Shown one piece after another: positions 34,484 through 47,890 of a stretch of 64,000 nucleotides of DNA. Position numbers and translations under genes: made by a program. This DNA comes from Lingula anatina (Eukaryota; Brachiopoda; Lingulata; Lingulida; Lingulidae), in assembly GCF_001039355.2 (NCBI RefSeq), contig NW_019775549.1, forward strand, positions 62,001 to 126,000. Direction: 5' to 3'. The notes under the pieces were generated by a model. It saw nothing but the letters and a program-made list of their open reading frames with translations. It was not told the origin of the DNA and searched no databases. Within the stretch, counting starts at the first letter, position 1. Each line of letters starts with the position of its first letter.

Positions 34484-35752
34484 CTAACAGACAGTCATAT
34501 ACATATAATATAAAAGATGCGGGGTGAGTGATGCTTGTATACTGAACTACATAAACGCAATGAACCAACCTATATAAACTACTGGCGTTTATACACAAAC
34601 CAGCATACCTCTCAATATATTCCTTCACTGTCCTAATCTCCCCGAGTTCTAAGTGATCGGTTTGACAATCTGCCAGGATTCACTCGCGGGAAGAAGAGGT
34701 TTTCCATCGCTCTTCTTTCGTCTTCCTCTGACCTTCTATCCACTCCAGCCGCTCCCTAATGACCGTCCGGCTGCCCACGATCAAATGATATAGCGTGTCA
34801 CAGTCACTTGTCGTGGCCTAATTGAGTGTCCATATGGACCTGACGGGCGGACCAGTCATTCCTTGGCTCAATTCACGCCACTGTAAACAGTGCTCATTTC
34901 GGTTCTGAACAGCCCCGGTTCACGTTTCACTTATCAGGGCTCTTGTTCGGTTCTGAGTAGTTGAAATGTGTTCTGTTTGGAAGTATTGCTTTACGTGATT
35001 ACCATTTCCAAAATTAAAAACCGAACTGACTTCAAACCTTTTGTCTGGTTTTATGCCAGGTACGTGTTAGAGGGCAAAATGTTGCTTTTGTTCAATTTTT
35101 AAATCGGTGTTAATCCAGTTTTGTCAAAGACCAGGTTACACCGACAAATAAAATACACTCACCGAGTTTCAAACCTTGCTAAAAATCATTAGAAATAGAC
35201 AGTTTGAACGGGTAGAGAATGGAATAAGATAGAATAAGATGTAATACCCTGTGATACGGGGTGTAGTCCCCATTGATTTCTACTGTCAAGCACCCATCCT
35301 AGGTTCTGGTTCAATTACGCCACGCAAACCCTAACCCGTATAAATCTGAGAAAGGCCATATACTCTCTGCCATACGGATCTCCACTTTTCTGACACCAAT
35401 CCGCACCATACCCGAAGGGCAGAGAGTCATGGTACCGTCATGGCCGCCCAAGGGACCCTCTCCGATAGGCTGGTCATATATATGTGTCCACTGGCCGTGC
35501 AATGGTCAGTTGGCCGAGACGGGAAGGTCAAGAAAGTCACGGACCAAGGGCACCAATTACCATATGTGTGGCATATTTTTAGTGGACTGAGGAATGCACT
35601 TACTGGTCAGAGGCTGGAGTAGTTGGGCAACTTGATTGTTTGGCTTGGTTGGTCGACTTGATTCATGCTACCGTACACTGGTCAAGTGGATGGCGAAAGC
35701 AAAGTTTCTGAAAAATGAACACATTTTTCATAGTTTTTCTATACTTACAATA

Positions 35753-35753
<1 letters not shown>

Positions 35754-35811
<58 letters not shown>
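35754..35811 (+). repeat. Compound (TG)n(AG)n microsatellite
   Basis: About 24 bp of TG repeat passes directly into about 32 bp of AG repeat in intergenic DNA. Confidence 0.9.
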
Positions 35812-35812
<1 letters not shown>

Positions 35813-37097
35813 TCAAATGAACACGAGCAATGTTGGAGGTGGTTTCAACTCCTCCCATTTCACCACAACATGTTGTTTTGAACTCTTGTATTGCTACTGG
35901 CATGAAAGGTCGCCATCGAAGCATCCCCATATTATTAATTTCGTTTAAAACCAAACAGAAAATATACTACAGTAAAAAGAACAATGCTTGTTTGGTAACA
36001 AGCGTACCCTTAGCCTGGCGTCACGGATAAAGTTTTCTCGCGTTTCTTTTTCTCTCAAATACCAGATAAGCACTAATCTGTATAACTTTTTAATAATCAA
36101 AGCTTCTTAATTCACTATTTTCAATGATAATGTCATTCAATTTCTCATCGACATCAGTGTTGCTATTTTTTTACTTAAAAAGTTTTTAGAGTATGACAAT
36201 TTCTTGGCCAGTTTTTAATTGGATAACTAATCTACAGAGCAGGTAATTGTGTCCGTCCACACAAGGTAGGATTTTATTTATCGTATTTACAGTCGGCGGA
36301 TCCTTTTCGGGAAACAAGGGCTAAGGGGAAGAGGTTCGAGGTTTTTACAAGCATTTTTGGCCTGGTATCATATTGGTCATGATAGTGGTTATACACAAAT
36401 ATATCAGATAATTTTGCAGGTTAACGTTTATATTAAAGCAGAGGTGGTGCGTCCTTAATTTGAAGACATGAAATCCGACACGGGACGAGGAAATCTGCAC
36501 ACAAAGAGTTCGACTCCCTAGTTTTTTTCCTTTATTTTGATGATTTAACAACAATGTGTATTTAAAGTTAAGGCCTCAAAGTAATCCAATATCATTATCA
36601 ACTTGTTGTCCAAAATATGTTTCTAATGAACGCAAACGGGCTTCAATCGACAAAAGTGAATTTCAAATTTAAACTGCGAGGGTGTTTTAGATTTCTTAAG
36701 ATACACAAACAATATTGCGTCCTACAAGATCGTGCTCTGTCAAAAACGGGTGTCAAATTTCAACCTAAAAGTCCGTCACATTTCTAGGTACGCTTCTGGA
36801 CACCATTGTTACGGATTGCTTGATAAGCAAACAACGGCGCCAGTGTGGAATTCTTTGATATGACCCCTGTTATGACATTCGAGGGAGGTTGTTTACGGGA
36901 ACTTCCCTACGACAGCAATGGCGGGAAACTGTCCCCTTTGTCCAACATACACCGTAGATCGGGCTGTTGCTATTCTGTGAGGCAACGGGCAAAGTATTAC
37001 ACAACCCCATACCAAAGTATGAATGGCTCCAATATGGATCGATAGAAAGGCAAAGCTTGGGTTAACCCGATCTTTGTGTACGCAAAACGCGACTTAC

Positions 37098-37178
37098 CTC
37101 ATCACCTTGAAAAAGGTAACCAAGGCACAGAGGATAAAAAAACCACCAGGAAATAACCCTCAAAGAAGAGACATCCAT
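37098..37178 (-). CDS. Candidate first coding exon with a hydrophobic N-terminus
   Basis: ATG at 37178-37176 opens a 27-residue frame, MDVSSLRVISWWFFYPLC and on to GDE. It ends at a strong donor (GATGAG|GTAAGTCG) in phase 0. The peptide resembles a signal peptide or anchor. No following exon could be proven. Confidence 0.22.
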
Positions 37179-38587
37179 CACTGAGTGGTTTATCTCCAAA
37201 ACCACCTATTTAGTTACGTGTAACAGAGGAAGAAACCAGCCTCGCCTACCCTGTTTAGCGGCTACACACAATGCACGGTCATACGAGTTCCAGTGCTCCA
37301 AACACACCTTCACACATAATCGATCACTCTTCGTACTAAACAAAATACCAAGCGATTATTTGAGGTTGTATTATCCATATGTCAATGGACTTAAAGATGT
37401 GTACGCGGTGACCTGGAGACCAAGGGGCAGAAATTTGATGGACGCTGGGAAGGCATTGGGATTGAAAATAGCACCTTCAGACTTTAGTGTCTTTTGAACT
37501 CTCCATGTTTTAAGTAAATGATTGATCGATTTCTCTTTTACAATTTTCAAAATAAATTAATGCATTTAACTAAATAAAAATGAAAGAATTGTGTATTCTG
37601 AGTAGATCATTAGAATCTGCATGGTGAGATGTAGGCGAAATATAATTATACAGAATATTTTATAATATTTCAAGCAAGAGGGCTTTTGTAGGTCTTGGGC
37701 CTCAACGGTATCAATCATTAATGCTTTTTTGTACGTAGCGATAAATTGACAACAGGTTAGTTCATGTTATCATATTTTAAAAACGCAATGACGGGTACAG
37801 CTTCATTTACCTTTCATGTCCCAAAAAGTATGTCTCATCTCTCCAAAACAAAAGCACACGATGTCTGTACTTGGGGACACACCGCAACCACAATTCTGAG
37901 GTGATTCCATTCATTCAGAAATGCCTTTTAATACACCAAACGTGCCAAAGCCGGTGTTAAGCTTCATAATTTTGGTGGGGAACTAAAAGGTCACGACACA
38001 CGAGCAAAACGGATAAGAACATATCAATAGATTTGTGCTTGTTGTTATCACCTATTTATATACCCTAGTACTCTCCTAGCCACAATTCATTTTCCAGTGT
38101 TAATTGGTATGTATTAACAGATATGGAATAATCGTAAAGGCTTCTAGGAATTAAGGAGAGTTGTAAAATACTAGAAATGGAGACGTGGATGAACACTGTA
38201 CTCCTGCCATATAACATCACAACGCTAACCAGTGTGTTACGACCAGAGGGGTGTGGGCTTGTAGAGTGTAAATTATGGAAATATCTATCAGCGATTCACA
38301 ATTTCCAGAGAACACACTGACATTCAAGGTCTAAAATGTGCTCAAAAATGACATAAAGACAGCGTTTCTTCTCATGACTGGGGGATAATGTTGTCTTTAT
38401 GTATTTTTTTTGGTGGAGGGGGGTCATTATATGGTAATTTTTGTCAACAATAAAAATAGCTAATTATAAATCTGCTCCCAGTGAATATAGACAGTTGTAC
38501 AACTCCATACAATTAATATCCAAATTAATACAGGTTTCATTTTTTTTCAGATAAAAATGCTACGTCTTATTAAAATATAGCACTCAC

Positions 38588-38687
38588 CTTCCCACGAACG
38601 CTGTTTGCAGGAAGAGAAATTGTCGAGGAATCCGATATCTCCTGCATGTCACAATGACATGTTGGCTGCGTAAGCTGTAACCGTTTC
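38588..38687 (-). CDS. Candidate 100-nt exon
   Basis: Between TGTACTTTTTAG and the consensus donor GGGAAG|GTGAGTG. In one frame it reads KRLQLTQPTCHCDMQE... ISLPANSVRGK without a stop, and a second frame is also open. The first frame joins in phase with the candidate exon ending at 43054. The product is unknown. Confidence 0.25.
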
Positions 38688-41600
38688 CTAAAAAGTACAA
38701 AAAAGGCAATATTAAATATCATAGCGGCGGGTTGTTATGACACGCATAAAATCTTCCATCTTCCAAACGTTGTCCCATCTCGGTCTTCTGTGTTCACTAC
38801 AAATTACCTATAACAGTACCTTGGCAACTGAAGTTATTCAATTTTCGTGCGTTTTGTAATGTTACAGTAGGTCAAGTACACGTGAACAGCTACAGGTGAC
38901 AAATAAATAGCCTCGTGTCTTCCTTGATGCTCCACCATTATTCGATTGAACTCTTTCTTTAAACAAAAATTATGACCGGCAACTAACCCTCCCCCCTCTA
39001 CACTGATAACCCCTTCCGTTAAATTCACTCGGTCTGAGGTCGTTTCAGGACAGTATTATGATCTTATGTCAGAAGTACAACGGTTTATCTTACTCAACAG
39101 GTGCTACAGAAAAAGCCCTTCCTTGACGCATATATATAAACACGTCCCTGCACATAAACACGCTCGTGCTCTCACACACACACACACACAAAATAAAATT
39201 TAAAAAAAAAAAACTTAAAAAGCATCTCATTTTGAACTCCGTCTGTCGGTCTAGCTATCCAATGTCTCCTTCCACGACCTGACTATCTTCGCAACAAATG
39301 TCGTGGTTAATATGAGACATCAATTATTGAATCCCTCCACGTGGAATGGCTTCCAGTAGCTTCAGCACGCTGCGTGGGGCGTACAGCGCTGCATGAGCTG
39401 CCAGTGACCGGCCACCGCCATGACGTAATGAGAAAATCCCAACACTGGTACCATGGAAACCACCTAGTACCATCGGTATTATTATTATTGTTATTACTGT
39501 TGTTTTAGAAAATTCGGATATTTGGTTTTACACAACACCATTTTAGTTGTTTTTTGTTTGTCTGTTTTTACTTCTTAATCAGTCATCTGAGACATGCTAA
39601 CATTGCTTTGGGAAGTATGATCTATTAATTGTGTCCGATTGAAGTAAAATATGACTGTCACTATCAGAGTGACCAAATGACAGTACTTCCTGATGAATAA
39701 TGAATGTTTACATAAATATGTGTTTATACCAACTAACTTGAAACCAGTATCATAAACAAAGACATGTATACAACCTATTTCTTGAAAACCTACATCTTCT
39801 ATAAAGATATATGTACATACCCATTTACTTGAGAACGTCCACGTTAAAATCTGCATCTTGTTGCAGAAACTGTTGTCCCTGGCAACAAGGTGATTTCTAG
39901 TAATTTGCAAAAGCGTCACGGAATTTATCTTCGTATATAAACAGGATGACACATAATTTATAGGCACAAGGACGTGCTTCTAAAGCGTCTCTTATATCAC
40001 TCAGTTCATTCTATCAGGTTAAAGGTTTAAAGACCAGACCTATTTCGGATCATATCGTAAAATGTACCACCATGAAAATACTTCAAACTAAATAAAAGTA
40101 TGCTTCCGTCTTAGTATTCGATACCTACGTGAATTTAAATATAACAAAATATAAAAAGGTAGAGATAACAGATTCGCAAGACGAACGTACAATGGCATTT
40201 AATATACAGTCACAAACATCAAGTCACCCGATATTTTAGACAAAGGATAATATGATATGACAAAAAGGTTTGGTAGGTTCTTGCACTGAGTACTTTCATC
40301 AAGGAAGTGAACGAAGACGAGGATCACGTTTACAACCGGGTAATGGGTGGTAAGTCTGCAATGACGGTTCACACTGCTCCAGTGCTCCATGTTCATATCT
40401 AATTAGTCTAAAACAGTGTAATGAGTACTCACATTGATTGCAATTAACAGGCTGAAGTCACGGGTTGTCACGCAAACGGTTTTGTCTTACAACGATATAA
40501 ATTTTACCTACGAAAACGTGATCCAAGATGCCTTTACCATTTTATATCTAATAAGAAAGGAATCGGTTCAGTTGAATGTATTAAAATGTTCCAGAGAACC
40601 CAACAAACCACCTACAAAGTCGTTCCTGCGAGGAAGCAGTGTATCGAGGCCAAATTATGAATAATACAAGACACTAACAACAAATGAAACATCTTGTGCA
40701 AAGTGATCAATGAGTGTTGATGCGTTACCATGCCAACGGCGTGTTACCGCCGCGATGGCGTGTATGTAGCGACTTACCGAGAGTGGTTCTACATCTACTG
40801 TGACAAAATGCAGTGTCAGACTATTCGTAGAAGATAAACGGTTCCGAAATAACAGATCTGATTAACTGCTTATGCTTCATGTGCCTGATTTGTGGGTGTG
40901 TATGTGTTAGGGTACACATACGTCTTTTTTTTTAATATAGTCTTAAGATTGAAAAATGCACCTCAAAACAATTGGGCACGTTTTCGTAAGTTTCATCAGG
41001 TATTTCTATATAATCTATTTTTCAAATATTTTCTTAAAATTTGTACCACGTTGACGCCGGTGGGTGTCGTCCGCAGGTGACATGCTACTAAAGAGAGGTG
41101 CGGTAATACAAGACAAGAAATGGGTGCCAAAGCTTCGTTCTCTCTCCCCCCCCTCCCCCAACTTCTCCCGGTCTTCAACTGAGGTAATCCGACAGCAGTC
41201 TCTATCAGAAATCCCCTTCGATTCTGATATTCGGTTACGTAACTGATTGAGCAGAAGCCGAGAAAGCGTATCCTGAATTGGATTGAAGCAGGGCGACAAT
41301 AAGGTATTAAGGGGCTTTACGCATAATACAGCGGATGCCCGTTATTATAACCTCTCATCTCCACAAACAATATTAATATCAACCTATAGAATATAATTAG
41401 AATGAATCTGAGCTTAATATCTATAGTGCATGTGACTGTTGATATATATTTGATCACTGCCATTGAAAAGCGGTTTCTGTAAAATAGTAGGGTGATAAAA
41501 ATGGGTAAATTCAACGTATGTGGTTACGAGTACATGTAGCTTGGTGGAATAAGTCAAGAATTAAAGTAGCACGTGCGCCAATGTCATTATAAACCTTTTC

Positions 41601-41819
41601 TTGACAGGATATGTTCTTTACTAAAATTAACTTAATGAGATATCCGCGTTTACGGTATTAATAGTCTGGCAATTAGTTAATTTTCTATTCATCTTAGGGC
41701 TGCTTTATATATCATCGGCTATATAACGAACATCATTTCAATTTGTAATAATCCATGGAATTCTACACAATTCCGGTCTTACATCAATCAGTTGCACAAC
41801 CTTTTGTAGCAACCACTCA

Positions 41820-41851
41820 AAAAAAAAAAATCAAAAAAAAAAAAAAAAAAA
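41820..41851 (+). repeat. Poly-A tract
   Basis: Interrupted A run of about 31 bp in intergenic DNA; no retroelement body is recognised upstream. Confidence 0.8.
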
Positions 41852-43053
41852 ACAAACAAACCTGGTGTTGGTTGTAGATGCTAATATAACAGTTACTCAC
41901 AACTGATTGGAAATGGACGTAAGGCTAGTCAAAGTAATAGCCTATACCTACACTTGTCCTATATTTGAAGCAGAAAATCTACAAAAAAAATTCTGCATTT
42001 ACATCTGAAGCAAAAAGTCTTCACTTGTCTTGTGCCTGTAGAATATAGCCTATCATTTCGACATGATAATTGTACAAAGAGACAAGAGTCTCTCATCTTC
42101 TATTCAAACGGCAATCAGCAGAGCGATGTTTAACATACGATCTGCCACTAAAATCTGATTAATATTTTATTTCACACGTTGTGTATAAATCAGACTGTCA
42201 GTGTATCTCATTAGCAAAATGTGATACGCCATGCAGCCATACGTACGATGTTATGTCGACTGAGTTAGGTGTTGACGTGTTGAAAAACATTAAAATCCAA
42301 CAAGTAAATTAAATCATGACTTAATAATCATAAGGTACACGTGTAGATCTGTTCGTCAGTAGCAGCAAAATCAATAACAGTAAGGAAAGGAAATTGTCGG
42401 ACGAATTTTTCGTAACAATTTTTCTGTAAGGGCTTTGAAAAAATATTATTGAATGGTGTTGTACACGTTGCTTTTATTTCTTTTAAAAAATAACAAATTA
42501 TGAAGAAATGGCCAATTATCTAGCGTTCCCTCGATGATTATGTTTTATCACAATTTCGGCAACAGGTGGAAGTTGTTTTTTCCTATATAATAAATCAGTC
42601 TCATAGGAAACACGTGGTACATGTTTAACATCATGTACTGGTACAATTTCGTTACAATTACGCAATATCACCCGGCTTCCCCGTTATTAGCTCACTCCAA
42701 GATCCGGCAGAGAGCCCTCATCTCCTGCACATTTATAATTAAGGGGACAGGTATTTCATCTCTATCGTCGTTAACATCTACAGGCTGGGAGCCCTCATCA
42801 CAGCGTTCATGATGCAGATCACACGATGCGCACGCACCGTTCAGGAAGTGTCCTCCTAAAATGGCGGAAACTCCCCGGCTCTAATGTCTCCCATATTGAT
42901 TTAGCATTGAGATTAAACGCATGCATTATACTGCCTACTACTATCACACGATGTTATCGAGTGCGAAACTGAAAGAAAACGAGGAAGATACCCGCAAACT
43001 AAAACACCACCCTCCCTAGCTCTGATACTAAAGTGCTTAGTTTAGAAATTTAC

Positions 43054-43173
43054 CTGGACGGGGTCGGAGTCATGACCGTCTGAGCCAGCGCCCTGTAAAC
43101 TGTCCCGCCACACCCAATGCCATTCATTTGCACGGGCACAATTGCGGAAATTTGACGTCTAATGAAACTGAGG
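43054..43173 (-). CDS. Candidate exon in a GC-richer pocket
   Basis: Bounded by GACCCAATTCCAG and CGTCCAG|GTAAAT. Its open frame reads FIRRQISAIVPVQMNGIGCG... LAQTVMTPTPS. An internal ATG at 43127 could instead be the start if this is a first exon. It ends with two bases of a codon, which the exon at 38687 completes. No family is recognised. Confidence 0.25.
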
Positions 43174-46100
43174 CTGGAATTGGGTCAATAAAACGTGGAA
43201 GTAATAATACGTCGAGGAGCGATCGATACCTCATCATCTCTTAGCGCCAGAGCTACAGGTAGAGCAGATCACCTGGCTTTCAATATGTCCGTACTTTACG
43301 ACAGCGCCTAGCGTCCCTTCTTTCCTCTGCCGCATGCTCCGTTTAAACCAAACAGAGGGAGGGAGTGGAGGGAGAAGAATGCAGTGCGGGGCGAAGAATA
43401 GAGGCTCCCAGCGGCTCACGCCATTGGATGCCCGGTCGACCACAGTCATCAGTTTTCTTTCTTATTCAAATGACCAACATGCCGCTCTCTTTGTAAAGTA
43501 GTAGTTTCCCTGCAGGCTTTTGCATTCATGGGCAATGAAGCGTAGCGTGCATGAGCAGACGATGTGCACTCCGCACAGCTTGTTTGGCGGGAAGGGATTG
43601 TCGTCTGCTCTGATGGTGATTAGTCTCACAGAACGCTCGTACAAATGGAAATGACACACTATTCAAACATTATTTTCAAATGAATTTGTACTCAGTCGAT
43701 CGTCCTCCCACTACGCGCCGAGAACCGTGTGTGAATTCGTCCGCGTTTCAAATATGCTCAATGGAAATTTGACTGAAATCGGATCCCGTGCACTTAATGA
43801 CATTCCAGTACAGGTGAATGTAGGTACCTGACATTTGTTTTACAAATATCTGCCGGTCAGCTGGAATCTGTGGAGTCCGGAATGTTTAACCGTTGGTCTC
43901 GCAGATGACAATCCCACAAGGCAACGGTGAAAAAAACGTGCCACCAAAACCCGAACGGGGACACTTGTCAGCTTTCTTTCTTCCTATTGCTATTATCATT
44001 TTTTTCTGGTCACGGTATTCAATTTTTTAACCAGAGAGAAAGAAAATAAAAACATACTTCACACAAGAGAACACTAGTTTACCCTCTTCTAAAAATAGGA
44101 CGAATTTGAAACGGGCTCCACGACCTCGATATAGGGCAGCTTTTTGAGGTCCTTTTAAGGCCGTTGACACAGTTCCGTGTTATTTAAGGAATACAGCTAA
44201 CAAAGTAAACCAATGTCGATATTAAACTAAATAATATAGATCTTCCTCCTACTCCACGCTCTGTTTGTTTGTCATATGAATAGCCTAGCATTCGGTGACA
44301 CGTTGCATGCGGGAACAACGCACATACGTATGCTCCATTTACTTGGGGATGACAATGCTTTTATTGCAATGACACGTTGAACCGAAAATGTCATATTTAC
44401 ATCATGTGTCATGTTTACTTTTATTATCCAATGATCATAAATGTGAAACGGGGAATCGTTTTGTATAACAAAAAGGTGCACCTTCTAAATGGGAATTATT
44501 GTATAAGGATCTTTATCATTGTACAAGCAGAAGGGCATCATCTGCAAAAAACGCCGTTGCACAAATTAAACTTTTAAAAAATCGCCTCGAAGTTGTTATT
44601 AAACAGGTAGTATGCACAACAATTAAAACACGTTTCATCTGCCCTTCCAATACTACAAAAAGGTATATCATTAGCACTGAATAATGCAAAATGTCGCACA
44701 CACATTTGGATAAGTATATACGTAAACCCACATTATTCTATATTAACACTGCATGCAGGTGCTAATTCCAAATATATTTCAGAAGAAATCATCTACTGTC
44801 AGTAGGTTTTTATTTTTATCTCGTGACTTCACGATCCGATTACCCCCGCTTGGATGGCGAAACCCAAGACAAGGCATAATTACTAACGCAAGGTAAAGGC
44901 AGTCCGCGGGCGACATGTAGCTGAACAGCAGCAGCGACTTGGTTTTCACTGGAATTTTGCCGAGAGGTGGGTTGGGGGGGGAGGGGGCACGAGTATGAAC
45001 ATATTTAATACAAAACGGTGGACTATAATATGAAAGGCACAGGAATGGAAAATTGCTTTCTTGTTTTTGTCTAATTTGGATTTTATACCATTTTTTTTTT
45101 TTTGGGGGGGGGGCGGCTCTATAGTCAAGGGAGGGGATATGATATGTCCACTGGGGCCTCAACTTCAACATACACCGACTGACTACCACAAGTTTGACGG
45201 ACATTACCAGCTAGTATTGGCAGGGGTCTCCTGTCAACATTCATGTCGTGTTATAGACGACGTAGAGGTTTTATTAACAGTCAGTTTCAAAACAAACGCG
45301 ACCCAGCGCCGTCATCGTGACGTTACTTTCTTATGATATACTGACGGACCGAAACCCCGGCCACATATACACTTGCCCAAATCTCATCCAGCTCTAGATA
45401 GATAATTTTTGTTACAAATGCACAACAGACTAGTCGGGGGAGTAGACAGTTACTTCACAATAAATAAATAAATCCGAACTTTTGATAAATCAGAAAGTGC
45501 CTCGCCAACATGATGTAAACAATATTTACCCCAAACAAAAACTCAAAATAATGGCGCCCGTTCTAGTCCAAATGGGCGATATATTCAATACATAGCCTTT
45601 AAAATGCTGCTTAGCTGAAACACGTGCCTTGAGCATGGACCCCCCCACCCCACCCACAAAAAAAAGATAAATAGTAGGAGATGCGTTGACCTCAACACGC
45701 TGCCCCACCCCCCCAAGTTCCTCTCATCCTTTACTAGTTTGTGGTATGTCAACATGGCTGAAGTGCACTTGCCGAGTATTTCTGAGGTCGCTTTCACCTT
45801 GTATTGACACAAAAGACCAAAGCCGGGTTCACAAGAAAACGTTGGTCGAAAACTGGCCTAACTTTAAGATTTAGTCTTGTCTATAGTCTTAGTTAACCCA
45901 GAGTGTAACTGAAGTAGTCAACTAAAATAAAGTTATTGTTTTAAAAGTAAATCACATTAATTAAAAAAAATAATAAACCTCTCTCGGCGTGGCTTTGTCG
46001 CCTCACGAAGATTTCTGATTATTTGGGACTTTGGAAAATTTTGAGTGGGGGGGAGGGGGAGGGGGGGTGTAATGTTCGTTTATGTGTCTGTGGTGAAAAA

Positions 46101-46338
46101 CTTTTCTGTCAAAAAGCTTCGTGACCGTTTGTCTAAAAGCTCCTGCGTGGGATCATATTTCTACAAACTCGACAATTCAAAGCCATGTCTCCGTTAAGGA
46201 TATTACTAATCAATTGTAAACATTTCTTTTCAATGGCACTGTACAGGAGTACATAGAGTCGTAGTAGAACACGATGCCTTCGGAAGTGATGGTCACCCTC
46301 AACTATTAAACACTGGGTAGTCAGCTGTAGTTACATAC

Positions 46339-46362
46339 CTCGAAAATCCGCCATCTTTGCTC
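46339..46362 (-). promoter_or_regulatory. YY1-like ATG context / candidate tiny first exon
   Basis: On the minus strand CAAAGATGGCGGAT matches a YY1-type initiator at a start codon and reads MADFR before donor CGAG|GTATGT. An acceptor-like CCTTAG precedes it, so it could also be an internal 24-nt exon. It is a plausible start site for a minus-strand gene, unproven. Confidence 0.22.
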
Positions 46363-46793
46363 CTAAGGTTGAATGTCCCGTTTGCTTTTCCATTCAAGTC
46401 AAACCAATGCGTCTCCTCTTCAATGTTTCATCTGTCAAAGGAAAAATAAGAGTACTCTTGATAAAAACTCAGTATATACTGTCAAAGAACCGATGTTACA
46501 GCGCTCCGTTTCGACTTATTTCACATGTAGGCCTACATTTTGCAAGCCTAATATCGTGTTTTTCTATCATTTATATGGATGACTGTCCAATAAAAGCATA
46601 GTTTCTTTCTACACACGCACATGTATATGCTTTCAAACCTTGCCTATTATCGCCTCTGCTCAAGTCACTGTTTCATCATCTATCAACTGAATTAATAGTT
46701 TATCATATTTTTATTTTTATATTATCAAATTTTACCTATAATCTATGTAACTGACCCGGTAACACGGAGGTGTGGGGTAAATTTCTTTCGTCA

Positions 46794-46870
46794 GAGAGAG
46801 AGAGAGAGAGAGAGAGTGAAAGAGAGAAAGAGTGAGAGAGAGGGAGAGACGGCTGGAGAGAGAGAGAGGA
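46794..46870 (+). repeat. (GA)n-rich microsatellite
   Basis: Impure AG/GAGA tract of about 75 bp in intergenic DNA. Confidence 0.85.
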
Positions 46871-47723
46871 GTTCGCAGTGTATCAAAATAAATAGCTTAT
46901 GTCTGAAGAATCCGCGTTTCACTCACATCGTTGGAAAATGTTCATATACCTGCCCTTAAAAGATCATTTCACACCTTTACAAGTCGACCACAAATGAAAC
47001 ATCACAATAGCCGAGAATTGCTTTTATCACAACTAGATGTCAGACACTTCAGTCGAACAACGGACATCACTCTTATTGTATCCGAATTCGATAAATAATA
47101 TAACACACACCGAGACACGCATGTTGTTGAAACCACAAGCACAACGCTATGAAACCGCAGCAAACATTTGAAAAATACATATCTGAAAAATACACACGAC
47201 TAGATGGACATCTTCATCAAATGCGAGATGGAAAAAATTAGAGGAATCATTAGCAGACCGAACGCTTCAGCAGTTCCATTCTTTATATTCTAGTATTTTC
47301 CAACGGTTATGGAGACGACAACCTTACTCGCCATTGGTCACACAATGTCGAGTGATGACAACCCTGGCAATAATGGCACTGGGGCGTTGGCTTGGTGAGA
47401 GAAATTATATATATTGAGTCTTCCCGCGGTAATCTATCACTGTCACTATAGCTATCACTTCGCGTGGATTTAGTCGTATTGCCGATAGTCACATTTAGGG
47501 TAATATGTCATATATTTTGTCACAACAATTCTCTGGCAATTGATCTAGAAATGGGAAATCATTAATAATCATAATTCATCCTATATTTCTATGAGTCAAA
47601 TTGTAGAAATTGTCTAACAGGGGTTGAAAAGTCCCCGCCAGCGCCAAGGCGGCTCGTGGAAATATGTTAACCCTGTTATTGCATATTAAAAAGGTAGTAA
47701 CACCAAGGATGTGAATCCCTTAC

Positions 47724-47890
47724 CTGTATCTGTGCAGCTACACCGATCCATGTCTCCGTGGATTCATGTAGCAACATAAAGACCTTCAGAAAAACGCGGG
47801 AGTGACCAACAAGTCCACGGGCGCGTGAACCACCTGACCGTCCAGCGAGGGTCACCTGACCCCCAGTCCGGCAACGTGGCCCGCTGTCCA
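47724..47890 (-). CDS. Candidate 5' exon with strong donor
   Basis: A GC-rich minus-strand segment ends at GATACAG|GTAAGG. Two reading frames carry possible starts: one of 58 residues beginning MWMDSGPRC in phase 0, and a short one, MDRCSCTDT, in phase 1. It may be an alternative first exon of a minus-strand gene; no product is recognised. Confidence 0.2.

Noticed and set aside
36345-36554. tRNA-like B box (GAGTTCGACTCCC) near 36508
   Set aside because: No matching A box or cloverleaf could be drawn around it on either strand.
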